From contig CAWAWM010000004.1 in the NCBI GenBank assembly GCA_963785765.1, positions 1 through 64,000 on the forward strand: a DNA stretch of 64,000 nt. The letters run 5' to 3'. The position numbers were made by a program, and so were the translations under genes. Shown here piece after piece: positions 7,208 to 15,751 of this stretch (position 1 is its first letter; each line of letters opens with the position of its first letter). Below the pieces are notes generated by a model, which saw only the letters and a program-made list of their open reading frames with translations, made no database searches and was not told the DNA's origin. The DNA comes from DATBGO01 sp963785765 (GTDB lineage Bacteria; Actinomycetota; Actinomycetes; Streptosporangiales; Streptosporangiaceae).

Positions 7208-8845
7208 CTAGGCACGGAGGCTGCGCCGGAGCAGCGCGAGGAAGATCGCATCAGTGCCGTGCCGGTGCGGCCAGAACTGCGCGAACCTGCGATCCGGGTC
7301 CGGGCAGCGCAGCCCAGGTACTTCGGCAAGAACGGCAGGTGCGTCGAGCACCTCGATGTCGCTGCGGCCGGCCAGCACGGCGGTGACCACGTCGCGGGTC
7401 TCGCTCAGGTGCGGCGAGCAGGTGACGTAGGCGACCACCCCGCCGGGCCTGGCCGAGTCAAGGGCAGTCGTCAGCAGCCGGCACTGCAGGCTGGTCAGTC
7501 CGGCCACATCCTGCGGCGACCGGCGCCAGCGGGCCTCAGGCCGGCGCCGCAGCGCGCCGAGGCCTGAGCAGGGGACGTCGGCGAGCACCCGGTCGAACGA
7601 GCCGGGCCGCCAGGCCGGAGCCGTCCCGTCGGCTGTTATCACGGCAGGCGGTCCGGGCGTGGCTATTCCGGCGCCTGGCTCCGGCGGGCCAGGTTCTGAC
7701 CGGCCAGCATCCGGCGGGCCAGGTTCGGCGGCCGCGGCGCCGCGCAGGGCCGTCAGGACCAGCCGGGCCCGGTGCTCGCGGGCATCCGCCGCGAGCAGCC
7801 GCGCGCCGCGTTCCGCGGCCAGGCCGGCCAGCAGCCGCGCCTTGCCCCCCGGCCCTGCGCAGACATCAAGCCACCGCCCGCGGTCGGCTCCTGCCGTGTC
7901 AGCCCGGGCCAGCGCCACCGCCGCCAGCTGACTGGCCTCGTCCTGCACGGACGCTCGGGACTGCGCTACCGCGGCGACGTCGGCGGGATCGCCCGCGGCC
8001 AGGTACGCACCGAACTCGGACCACCGGGCTGGCTCGCAGCCGACCGCGACCAGCTCACCGCGCTCAGCCTGGCCTGGTATCGCGCACAGCGTGACCGCGG
8101 GCCGCTCACCGTCGGCGGCGAGGGCCGCTTCGGTCTCGGGCAGGCCGCTGGCCTCCTGTTCACCGAGCGCTGCGCTCAGCGCGGTGACAATCCAGCGCGG
8201 ATGGCTGTACCGCACCGACAGGTGGCCGATCAGGTCATCGGCGCGGGCAGGCGCAGCGATATCGAGCCACGCCGCCAGGTCACGGGTGGCAACCCGGCGC
8301 AGCACCGCATTGACAAAACCGGCCGGCCGCGGCCCGGCCACGTACCTGGCCAGGTCGACAGACGTGGCGACGGCGGCATGCGGGCGCACTCGCGTGGCGA
8401 GCAGCTGATGCGCGCCGAGCCGCAGCACCTGCCGCAGCGGCGGATCAATCGAGGCCAGGTCCCGGTCACTGCAGATGGCGAGGATCGCGTCGTAGCTGCC
8501 CTGGCCCCGGAGGGTTCCATAGCTGAGCTCGGTCGCCAGCGCGGCATCTCGGCCACTCAGCCCGCGCTCCCGCAACAGGGCGGGCAACAGCAGGTTGGCG
8601 TAGGCGTCCCGCTCATCGACTCCGCGGAGCACGTCGACTGCTGCCCGCCGGGCCAGGTCCGCCCGGCCGCTGGTGGCCCGGCCACCGGCCGCCCGGCCGC
8701 CGGCCGCCCGGTCGCTGGCCGCCCGGTCACGGCCCGGGCGCTTCCCGGCCGCCTCGCCGTCATCGGTCACGGCGGCGCGCCCGTTTCTGCGTCCCGCCCG
8801 TGCGCCGCCGCTCTGGCCGGCAGCGCCCGCCGTCGGCGGCGCCAT
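7208..8845 (-). CDS. rsmB: 16S rRNA m5C967 methyltransferase RsmB/Sun family
   Basis: The enzyme uses S-adenosylmethionine to methylate a cytosine of 16S rRNA. After a poorly conserved Ala/Gly/Arg-rich N-terminus with an AAGGR repeat, a NusB-like RNA-binding domain runs over about 60-190. The SAM-binding domain shows DVCAGPGGKARLLAGLA and the catalytic motif ADVPCSGLGALRRRPEARWR. A further motif is VTCSPHLSET: the Cys-Ser-Pro differs slightly from the usual TCS/TCT-P but keeps the Cys. Start: I prefer the ATG one base after the fmt TGA; an ATG at 8872 inside fmt is the alternative. Last gene of the def-fmt-rsmB unit. Confidence 0.92.
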   Translation of the reverse strand: MAPPTAGAAGQSGGARAGRRNGRAAVTDDGEAAGKRPGRDRAASDRAAGGRAAGGRATSGRADLARRAAVDVLRGVDERDAYANLLLPALLRERGLSGRDAALATELSYGTLRGQGSYDAILAICSDRDLASIDPPLRQVLRLGAHQLLATRVRPHAAVATSVDLARYVAGPRPAGFVNAVLRRVATRDLAAWLDIAAPARADDLIGHLSVRYSHPRWIVTALSAALGEQEASGLPETEAALAADGERPAVTLCAIPGQAERGELVAVGCEPARWSEFGAYLAAGDPADVAAVAQSRASVQDEASQLAAVALARADTAGADRGRWLDVCAGPGGKARLLAGLAAERGARLLAADAREHRARLVLTALRGAAAAEPGPPDAGRSEPGPPEPGAGIATPGPPAVITADGTAPAWRPGSFDRVLADVPCSGLGALRRRPEARWRRSPQDVAGLTSLQCRLLTTALDSARPGGVVAYVTCSPHLSETRDVVTAVLAGRSDIEVLDAPAVLAEVPGLRCPDPDRRFAQFWPHRHGTDAIFLALLRRSLRA

Positions 8846-8846
8846 G

Positions 8847-9788
8847 TCAGCGGAGCACCGCGCTTCGGCCATCCAGCCGCAGGCCGCGCGCCCAGTCCTG
8901 GGCCCGCATCAGCCGCTTGCCATCGGGCTGCACGTCGCCCAGCTCGACCGGCAGCGTCGCCGTGCCGACCAGCACCCGGGAGCGCTCGACGAGCAGCTCG
9001 CCCGGGCCTGGCGCGGTGCCGGGAACCGGAGCCGCGACCACGCCGGCCGGCGGCCCGAGCTTGAGCCTGGCACCGTCCAGGACGCTCCACGCGCCAGGCG
9101 CTGGCGTGCAGGCGCGGATCAGGCGACTGACCGCGGGCGCGGGCTTAGCCCAGTCGACGTGCGCGTCTTCAACCGTGATCTTGGGGGCCAGGCTGATGCC
9201 ATCGGCGGGCTGCGGCCGCGCCACCAGTGCACCCGACTCGATCCCGTCCAGCGTCGCGACCAGCAGCTCGGCTCCCGACTGGGCCAACCTGGCCAGCAGG
9301 TCACCAGCCGTGTCCGATGGCTTGATGGGCTCGGTGACCACGCCGAACACCGGCCCTGCGTCAAGTTCCCTGACGAGCCTGAAGGTGGTGGCGCCGGTGA
9401 GATCGTCGCCATGCAGGATCGCGTGCTGTACGGGGGCTGCGCCCCGATAGGCGGGCAGCAGGGAGAAGTGCAGGTTGACCCAGCCGTGCCTGGGGATATC
9501 CAGCACCTGCTGCGGTATCAGCGCACCGTATGCGGTCACCGCGCAACAATCGGGGGCTATCTCCAGGATCCTGGCCACGAAGTCCGGATTCTTCGGCCGG
9601 GCTGGCTGCAAGATCTCCAGGCCGGCCGCCTCGGCGCGCCGCGCCACCGGACTCCTCGCGACCTGCCGCCCACGGCCCGCCGGGGCGTCCGGACGGGTGA
9701 CCACCGCGGCGACCTCGTGCCCTGAACTCAGCAGTGCCTCCAGCGACGGCACCGCCGCCGCCGGGGTGCCGGCGAAGACCAGGCGCAT
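8847..9788 (-). CDS. fmt: Methionyl-tRNA formyltransferase
   Basis: It transfers a formyl group from 10-formyl-tetrahydrofolate to initiator Met-tRNA. The protein has 313 residues, the usual length. It begins MRLVFAGTPAAAVPSLEALL, has the folate-binding and catalytic motif SLLPAYRGAAPVQHAILHGD (Asn-His-Asp type site, with HFSLLP preceding) around 105-130, and a C-terminal OB-fold domain for tRNA. It starts 3 nt after the def stop codon, so the deformylase and formyltransferase, which act on opposite ends of the same cycle, are translationally linked, as is common in bacteria. Confidence 0.96.
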   Translation of the reverse strand: MRLVFAGTPAAAVPSLEALLSSGHEVAAVVTRPDAPAGRGRQVARSPVARRAEAAGLEILQPARPKNPDFVARILEIAPDCCAVTAYGALIPQQVLDIPRHGWVNLHFSLLPAYRGAAPVQHAILHGDDLTGATTFRLVRELDAGPVFGVVTEPIKPSDTAGDLLARLAQSGAELLVATLDGIESGALVARPQPADGISLAPKITVEDAHVDWAKPAPAVSRLIRACTPAPGAWSVLDGARLKLGPPAGVVAAPVPGTAPGPGELLVERSRVLVGTATLPVELGDVQPDGKRLMRAQDWARGLRLDGRSAVLR

Positions 9789-9791
9789 CCG

Positions 9792-10337
9792 CTAGAAAGC
9801 CTTGCCGCGCATCGGATGCGGCGACACCTTCACGAGCGGCACTGGCTCCCCGAACCATTCAGCCGCGCGGATCTCCTTCATGGCCAGCTTGCGCTGGGCG
9901 TCATCGAGGCGGTCGATGAACAGCACGCCATCCAGGTGGTCCGTCTCATGCTGCACGCAGCGGGCCAGCTGGCCGGTCCCCTCGATGGTGACCGGCTCGC
10001 CGTACATGTCGTAACCGGACGCCACGGCGCCATAAGAGCGCGTCACCGGGTATGCCAGGCCCGGGAACGACAGGCAGCCCTCGTCGTCTGTCTCCTCCTG
10101 CTCGGACAGCCTCAGCTCCGGATTGATGAGGTGGCCCAGCTGATCATCTACGTAATAGGTGAAAACGCGCAGCCCCACGCCGATCTGCGGCGCTGCCAGG
10201 CCCAGACCTGGCGCGTCCATCATCGTCTCGGTGAGGTCCTTCACCAGCCTGCGCAGCTCAGCGTCGAAATCACGGACCGGCTCAGCCGGCGTTTTCAGCA
10301 CCGGGTCGCCGAACAGGCGTATCGGCCTGATGCTCAC
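9792..10337 (-). CDS. def: Peptide deformylase
   Basis: It removes the N-formyl group from nascent proteins and is a metalloenzyme. All three family motifs are present: GLGLAAPQIG (motif 1), EGCLSFPG (motif 2, with the metal-binding Cys) and QHETDHLDG (motif 3, HExxH). The length of 181 residues is typical of actinobacterial type I enzymes. The start is GTG with GGAGG seven nt upstream. It heads the def-fmt-rsmB group and is preceded by 46 nt after the unknown HEAT-like gene. Confidence 0.97.
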   Translation of the reverse strand: MSIRPIRLFGDPVLKTPAEPVRDFDAELRRLVKDLTETMMDAPGLGLAAPQIGVGLRVFTYYVDDQLGHLINPELRLSEQEETDDEGCLSFPGLAYPVTRSYGAVASGYDMYGEPVTIEGTGQLARCVQHETDHLDGVLFIDRLDDAQRKLAMKEIRAAEWFGEPVPLVKVSPHPMRGKAF

Positions 10338-10383
10338 TACGTGCCTCCTGGACCAGTGACCGCGTTACGCTACCGCAGATATT

Positions 10384-11943
10384 CTATGGATCCGCGCGGC
10401 CTGTACCGGCCGAAGGCGACCGGGCCTTGAAAGCGGCCTTGCGCGCTGCCCGGGCCACCGCCGGGTCGGGATGATGGTCACCTAGCGCGGTCAGCAGGTC
10501 CGTTACGCCTGGATGGCTGACCTGCCAGAGGCTCGCCACGATCTCGGCCTGTGTCCGCGCAGGTACCTCGGGCAACAGTTCGGCTACCACGTCCCGCGGG
10601 TCGGCCTCCTCCAGCAGCCCCGCGCCCAGATCAACGAGAAGCCACGTCCGGTCGTCCGGCGTCAGCTCGGCTTCCTCGCCGTGCTCGTGCAGCCAGACCG
10701 CCGCGTGGGCGCGAAGCAGCGGCTCTGCGAGCGCGGCCCGGACCTCCTCAATGGCGCCTTCGCCGACCCGGTCCAGGACGGCGAAGGCCGCTCCCCGGAG
10801 CCCGGGCGACCCGGTCCTGGCCGCGGTGACCAGCTCAGCCGCCGCCTGTGCGGCTGTTCGCGACGCCAGCCAGATGCCGATCTCAGCTTCGCCGTCCTCG
10901 GCATCGCAGCTGGCCAGGGTGGCGAGCAGACCCGCTGCGCCGGCCCGGCCGGCACCCCCGAGGACCGGGACATGCCAGCCTTGACTGCGCAGCCTGCGGT
11001 GCACGCCCCAGACGCCGAGCGGCGACAGCGCGACCGTCAGTCCGCCGGCCGCCTCCTCCGTGCCGAGTTCCACCACGCCCAGATCGGCCAGCGTTTCCAG
11101 GGCCCGCGACAGCGCAGCGGCCTGGTCATGCTGAGCCTGATCGCCGGGCCCAGCCTGCCGGTCCGCCTGCGACCGCTGCGTACCCGCGGCAGCCGCATAC
11201 GCGTCGAACAGGCTTTCCATCCGCACCGGGGCGCCCACCGTGTACAACGCCGTGGCTAGCCCGTCCAGGTCCTCAGCGGCCAGGGTGACCTGGAGTGCGC
11301 TGTCCCACAGCGCGAGCACCTCCTCGGCGTCTGCCGACGTGAGGGAGTCGAGGCTGCCCGCCACGCCAGCGGGCGTCTCCGGCGCCGCCCTGGCGACTTG
11401 CCAGGCCATTTCCACCTCGCCCGGCGCCATTTCCAGCTCGGCGGCCGCGGCCGCCACCTGTTCCGGGGACATTTCGACGGGCTGGACCAGGTCGCCCGCG
11501 CCTCGACCGGCCACATCCCGACCGCGCGCACCCCGACCGGCCACACCCCGACCGGCCACAGCCCGACCGGCTGCGTCGGTGGCGGCTGCGTCCGAGCCGG
11601 CTCCGCCCCGCAGCCAGCGGTTCAGGTCCCTGGCCGCCCGCAGCAGTGGCGCCACTCGTGCGGCCCCGGCCAATTCCTCCCTCGGCGCCAGGCGCACCGG
11701 GGGCATCCTCAGCCGCTCGCCATCGGGGTGCATGTCGAGGCCAGCGATGGCGTCACCATGATGACGGCCAGGGCCGTAGAGCTGGCCAGCCTCGCCGGCC
11801 TGGCCGGCGCCCGGCTGGCCGGCGCCCGTCGCAGTCGCGCTGGAATCCGCTGCGGGCCCGGTCCGCGGCACGGCCCGCTCTGGCTGCCGGGCCGGGCTCG
11901 ACCCGCTGGCCCTCGCGTCCGGGTTCCTTCGTGAGGTGGCCAT
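10384..11943 (-). CDS. Conserved hypothetical protein with C-terminal HEAT-like helices
   Basis: I do not recognise a named family for this 519-residue protein. Residues 1-95 are low-complexity Ala/Gly/Pro. Residues about 115-150 contain a VAGRG-type tandem repeat. A helical core about 155-330 follows, and from about 345 a run of paired helices (SPGLRGAAFAVLDRVGEGAIEEVRAAL; DPAVARAARKAAFKAR) resembles HEAT/PBS-lyase repeats. There is no signal peptide or membrane segment. It sits between priA and def, 31 nt after the priA stop, so it is probably in the same operon. A protein-binding scaffold is plausible but unproven. Confidence 0.75.
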   Translation of the reverse strand: MATSRRNPDARASGSSPARQPERAVPRTGPAADSSATATGAGQPGAGQAGEAGQLYGPGRHHGDAIAGLDMHPDGERLRMPPVRLAPREELAGAARVAPLLRAARDLNRWLRGGAGSDAAATDAAGRAVAGRGVAGRGARGRDVAGRGAGDLVQPVEMSPEQVAAAAAELEMAPGEVEMAWQVARAAPETPAGVAGSLDSLTSADAEEVLALWDSALQVTLAAEDLDGLATALYTVGAPVRMESLFDAYAAAAGTQRSQADRQAGPGDQAQHDQAAALSRALETLADLGVVELGTEEAAGGLTVALSPLGVWGVHRRLRSQGWHVPVLGGAGRAGAAGLLATLASCDAEDGEAEIGIWLASRTAAQAAAELVTAARTGSPGLRGAAFAVLDRVGEGAIEEVRAALAEPLLRAHAAVWLHEHGEEAELTPDDRTWLLVDLGAGLLEEADPRDVVAELLPEVPARTQAEIVASLWQVSHPGVTDLLTALGDHHPDPAVARAARKAAFKARSPSAGTGRADP

Positions 11944-11974
11944 CCAAGCACCCTATGGCCTCCGGCGTGCATAG

Positions 11975-14068
11975 TCAGATCAGCTCGGCCGGGTCGAGTT
12001 GCAATCTAACTGCGCCTGGGTCTTTGTGGGCGCTGCGCACCGCCTGGGCGGAATGCAGCGCGGCCGCCAGCGCGCCGCCTCCGGAACGGGGTACCCGGAT
12101 CAGGGCCCGGACTTGTTCCCCGGCCTGGTCACGATGGTCAGGGCTGCCGTCGGCTGCGATCGGGACTGGCCCGAGCACCTCGGCGGGCGCCGCCAGATCG
12201 GCCACCGCGATCAGCCCAGCGACGGCATCTTTCGGCCCGGTCAGGCTGGCCATCCGGACCGCGGGAGGAAATCGCAACTCGGCACGCTCAGCAAGTTCGC
12301 GCTCGGCGTGGGTGACCGGGTCCCACCGGACCAGGGCCTGCACGGCAGGCAGCCCGGCGGCAGCCACGATCACCACGGCCCCGCCGGCTGCCGACGACCG
12401 CACCAGCGCGGCCGCGTTCATCCAGCGCCGCAGCGCCTCCTCAGTGGCCCGGAGGCTGGCCCGGCCGAGCAACGCCCAGCCGTCCAGCAGGACGGCGGCC
12501 CGGTAGCCGCCATCGGCACGTGGTTCGGCGCCTGGCGTCGCCACCACGACCGCAGGCGTCCCGGGCACCTCGGCAATCACTCCATCTCCGCCGGAGGTCC
12601 GGACCGGGACCGATGGAAAAGCCCGGCCGAGTTCCTCTGCGGTGCGCCCGGCCCCGGTCACTGCCGCGCGGAGCCTGGTATGCCCGCAGTCCGGGCAGGT
12701 CCAGCGGCCGGCCGTCGCGCACCAGCCGCACGCAGCGGGCGCCTCCGCCGCAGGAAGCATGAGCGGACCCCCGCAGGCTGAGCAGCGGGCCGGCGCGTGG
12801 CAGTGGCCGCAGGCGACGGCCACGACGTAACCTCGCCTCGGCACCTGGAACAGCACCGGCCCGCTGCTCAGCGCCTCCCTGGCCGTGCGCAGGGCCACGC
12901 TGGGCAGCCGCGCGGACCGGGCCGCCTCGTCCCGCGCGAGCTCTGAATCATCGCCGGCCGCGCTGATCAGCGGCGCGCACCGGCGGACAACAGGCCGGTC
13001 GGCCTCCAGCGCATGAGCCCACCCGATAGCGACCAGCTGGGTGGCTTCGGCGGTCCGCGCGAAACCGCCGATCAGCGCGGCGGCTCCGTCCCGGTGCGCC
13101 CGCAGCGCCAGGACCTCCCTGGCGTGCGGGTACGGCGCCCGCGGCTCGGCGTGCAGATCGTCGCCGTCATCCCAGATGGCCACCAGGCCAAGGTTGGCGA
13201 CCGGCGCGAACATCGCGGATCGGGTTCCGGCCGCTATCGTGACCTCGCCGCGCACGATCCGCAGCCACCGGCGGTACCGTTCAGCCGGCCCGAGCCCGGC
13301 CGCCAGGCAGACGTGCTGCCCAGGGCCGAGCAGCTTGGTGAGCGCGACGTCGACGACCTCGAGGTCCCTGGCATCAGGGACCACGATCAGCGCCCCGCGC
13401 CCCGCTGCCGCGGCCGTTGCTGCGGCGACGGCGATCTCGCCAGCCCAGTGCGGCCCGGGCAGCGCTGACCAGACCGCCCGCGGGGCACGTCCGTCGGCGA
13501 TGGCCGCCAGGAAGGAGGGTCCGGTCCGGTACCTTGACCAGGTTCCTGGCTCCGGGGTGACGGGCGGCCTGGCGCCCGGGCCGGACGCGGCTGAACCGGA
13601 CTCGGCTGAACCGGATTCGACCCTGGCATGCCGCGGCGGCACCGCGAGCCTGAGCACGTCGGCCAGCGTGCCCGCGTACCTGTCCGCCACCGCGCGCGCC
13701 AGCCCGGCAACCTCCGGCGTCAGCACCGGCTCAGGCGATATGACCCGCTCCAGGTAAGCGAGCCTGCCACCGTGCTCGCTCGCCGCGGCCCGCTCCAGCA
13801 GGAACCCATTGGCCAGGCGGCCCGCGAACCTGACCCGGACCCGGCAGCCAGCGACCGCGGTGTCTGCCATGGACTCAGGCACCTGGTAGTCGAAGGGCCG
13901 GTCCAGATGAGCCAGCGGCATGTCGACGGCGACCCGGGCCACAGGCAGCGTCTCAGCCGGAACCGGCTTGCGTTTGCTGCCTGAGCCAGCCTTCCGCCCG
14001 GCCCGGCCCGTCGGCACGCTGGACGACGGGCCGCCCGCGTCCTCGCCGGATCCTGCTGGGCCTGCCAC
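11975..14068 (-). CDS. priA: Primosomal protein N' (PriA), actinobacterial degenerate type
   Basis: PriA restarts stalled replication forks. This 697-residue version keeps the N-terminal 3'-DNA-binding domain (VARVAVDMPLAHLDRPFDYQVP, GCRVRVRFAGR) and the paired zinc-binding knuckles CGHC, CSAC, CGWC and CPDC around 440-490. The helicase core is eroded: there is no GKT Walker A where GSGKT is expected, and the DEEH box reads DDGDDLH. This erosion is known for actinobacterial PriA, so the protein is probably not a motor. The start is GTG with AGGAG close upstream. It is followed by the HEAT-like unknown. Confidence 0.9.
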   Translation of the reverse strand: MAGPAGSGEDAGGPSSSVPTGRAGRKAGSGSKRKPVPAETLPVARVAVDMPLAHLDRPFDYQVPESMADTAVAGCRVRVRFAGRLANGFLLERAAASEHGGRLAYLERVISPEPVLTPEVAGLARAVADRYAGTLADVLRLAVPPRHARVESGSAESGSAASGPGARPPVTPEPGTWSRYRTGPSFLAAIADGRAPRAVWSALPGPHWAGEIAVAAATAAAAGRGALIVVPDARDLEVVDVALTKLLGPGQHVCLAAGLGPAERYRRWLRIVRGEVTIAAGTRSAMFAPVANLGLVAIWDDGDDLHAEPRAPYPHAREVLALRAHRDGAAALIGGFARTAEATQLVAIGWAHALEADRPVVRRCAPLISAAGDDSELARDEAARSARLPSVALRTAREALSSGPVLFQVPRRGYVVAVACGHCHAPARCSACGGPLMLPAAEAPAACGWCATAGRWTCPDCGHTRLRAAVTGAGRTAEELGRAFPSVPVRTSGGDGVIAEVPGTPAVVVATPGAEPRADGGYRAAVLLDGWALLGRASLRATEEALRRWMNAAALVRSSAAGGAVVIVAAAGLPAVQALVRWDPVTHAERELAERAELRFPPAVRMASLTGPKDAVAGLIAVADLAAPAEVLGPVPIAADGSPDHRDQAGEQVRALIRVPRSGGGALAAALHSAQAVRSAHKDPGAVRLQLDPAELI

Positions 14069-14087
14069 GGCTCCTGTCCTACCAGAG

Positions 14088-14182
14088 ACCGCCGATCAGC
14101 TCGCCCAGGCCGCCCAAGCCCCCGCCGAAGCCGGTCAGCTCGCCCAGCCCGCCCAAGCCCCCGCTGCCGAAGCCGGTCAGCT
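14088..14182. repeat. Tandem repeat CAGCTCGCCCAG...GAAGCCGGT
   Basis: Two to three copies of a unit of about 42-45 bp, built from CAGCTCGCCCAG, CCGCCCAAGCCCCCG and CCGAAGCCGGT blocks, lie immediately upstream of the priA start. The copies differ by small insertions. No regulatory role is evident. Confidence 0.6.
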
Positions 14183-14470
14183 CGCCGTAACGATGACTTC
14201 GGCCAGAATCCTGTCCAGGATCAACCGTTATGTCGGCCGTGAAGCCGACGCGAAAGACGGAGAGATCTTCTCTGCGGGAGAGCGCTATGGAGCTTAATGT
14301 TCCCGCTGTCGTATTTGGGTCTCTTGCGCGGCTCCCCTTGCCCCCCGGCACCCGCCCCGGACTCCCCTGTTGAGCGCGCCGTCAGGCGCTGAGCGCCGAA
14401 GCCGACCGCCGCGGCGCCAGCCGACCAGAGATCGCTGGCCACGTTCAGGCTGAGCGCACCCGACCCGGGA

Positions 14471-14489
14471 CGGCGGCTAACTGCCGCCG
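14471..14489 (-). terminator. GC hairpin downstream of metK
   Basis: A perfect 7-bp stem (CGGCGGC/GCCGCCG) with a 5-nt loop lies about 60 nt after the metK stop. No T-run follows, so it is at best a weak or Rho-assisted terminator. Confidence 0.35.
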
Positions 14490-14551
14490 GCCCCGGACCG
14501 CAGGCACCTAGATACCGAAGGAACGCAGAAACGGCAGCTGGAGGTGGGTGA

Positions 14552-15751
14552 TTAGAGGCCCGCGGCTGACCGCAGGGCCTGCATCCGGTCGACCCGCTCC
14601 CAGGAGAAGTCCGGCTCCTCGCGACCGAAGTGGCCGTAGGCGGCGGTCTGCGAGTAGATGGGGCGGAGCAGGTCCAGGTCCCTGATGATCGCAGCAGGGC
14701 GCAGGTCGAACACCTCCAGCACCGCATCCTGGATCCGCTCGACGGGAACCTGCTCGGTGCCGAAGCACTCGACGAACAGCCCGACTGGCTTGGCCTTGCC
14801 GATCGCGTAGGCGACCTGCGTCTCGCAGCGTTCCGCCAGCCCGGCGGCGACGACGTTCTTGGCGACCCAGCGCATGGCGTAGGCGGCACTGCGGTCAACC
14901 TTCGATGGGTCCTTGCCAGAGAAGGCACCACCGCCGTGCCTGGCCATCCCGCCGTAGGTGTCAATGATGATCTTGCGGCCGGTGAGCCCGGCGTCGCCCA
15001 TCGGGCCGCCGATCTCGAACCGGCCCGTCGGGTTGACCAGCAGCCGGTAGTTGGACGTGTCCAGCTCAAGCTTGCCGATGATCGGATCCACCACGTGATC
15101 CCGGACGTCCGGGGTGAGCAGACTCTTCAGGTCGATAGCTGAGGCGTGCTGGGTGGAGACCACCACCGTGTCGAGCCGTACCGGCTCGGCGCCCGAGTAC
15201 TCAATCGTCACCTGGGTCTTGCCGTCGGGGCGGATGTACGGGACCTCGCCGCTGCGCCGGACCTCAGCAAGCCGCCGGGACAGCCGGTGCGCGACCATGA
15301 TCGGCAGCGGCATCAGCTCAGGCGTCTCCTGGCAGGCATAACCGAACATGAGTCCCTGGTCGCCGGCGCCCTGCCGGTCGAGCTCCTCCAACCCCTCGCC
15401 CTCGCGGTGCTCGAACGCTTCCCGCACCCCCTGCGCGATGTCCGGGGACTGGGCGCCGATCGAGACGGACACGCCGCACGACGCTCCGTCATAGCCCTTC
15501 GCCGAGGAGTCATAGCCGATGTCGAGGATCTTCTCCCTGATGATGCCGGGGATGTCGACATAGGTCTCGGTGGTCACCTCACCGGCCACATGCACCTGGC
15601 CGGTCGTGATCAGAGTCTCTACCGCCACACGGCTCCGCGGATCGCCTTTGAGCATCGCGTCAAGGACCGCATCGCTAATCTGGTCGGCCATCTTGTCGGG
15701 ATGACCTTCCGTGACAGATTCGGACGTAAATAGACGACCGGCCACCCTCAC
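14552..15751 (-). CDS. metK: S-adenosylmethionine synthetase
   Basis: It makes S-adenosylmethionine from methionine and ATP. The protein has 399 residues with FTSESVTEGHPDK at the N-terminus (ATP and metal site), GAGDQGLMFGYA in the middle (flexible loop region) and GKDPSKVDRSAAY with the phosphate-binding lysines. The GTG start overlaps the coaBC stop as GTGA, indicating translational coupling. With rpoZ and coaBC it forms the conserved actinobacterial rpoZ-coaBC-metK unit. Confidence 0.97.
   Translation of the reverse strand: MRVAGRLFTSESVTEGHPDKMADQISDAVLDAMLKGDPRSRVAVETLITTGQVHVAGEVTTETYVDIPGIIREKILDIGYDSSAKGYDGASCGVSVSIGAQSPDIAQGVREAFEHREGEGLEELDRQGAGDQGLMFGYACQETPELMPLPIMVAHRLSRRLAEVRRSGEVPYIRPDGKTQVTIEYSGAEPVRLDTVVVSTQHASAIDLKSLLTPDVRDHVVDPIIGKLELDTSNYRLLVNPTGRFEIGGPMGDAGLTGRKIIIDTYGGMARHGGGAFSGKDPSKVDRSAAYAMRWVAKNVVAAGLAERCETQVAYAIGKAKPVGLFVECFGTEQVPVERIQDAVLEVFDLRPAAIIRDLDLLRPIYSQTAAYGHFGREEPDFSWERVDRMQALRSAAGL

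Larger units (their letters stand above)
14069..14551. other. Intergenic region between metK and priA
   Basis: 483 nt on the leader side of priA. It holds a tandem repeat next to priA, a less GC-rich stretch around 14220-14320 that probably carries the priA promoter (no convincing -35/-10 pair found), and a GC hairpin just after metK. Small reading frames here encode only repeat-derived Gly/Leu or Ala/Gln runs and look non-coding. Confidence 0.5.

Noticed and set aside
14079..14351. 90-codon minus-strand frame upstream of priA ending in Gly/Leu repeats
   Set aside because: The product is repeat-derived (GGLGGLGELTGF), has no ribosome site and no family resemblance; it is the translation of the tandem repeat in an intergenic region.
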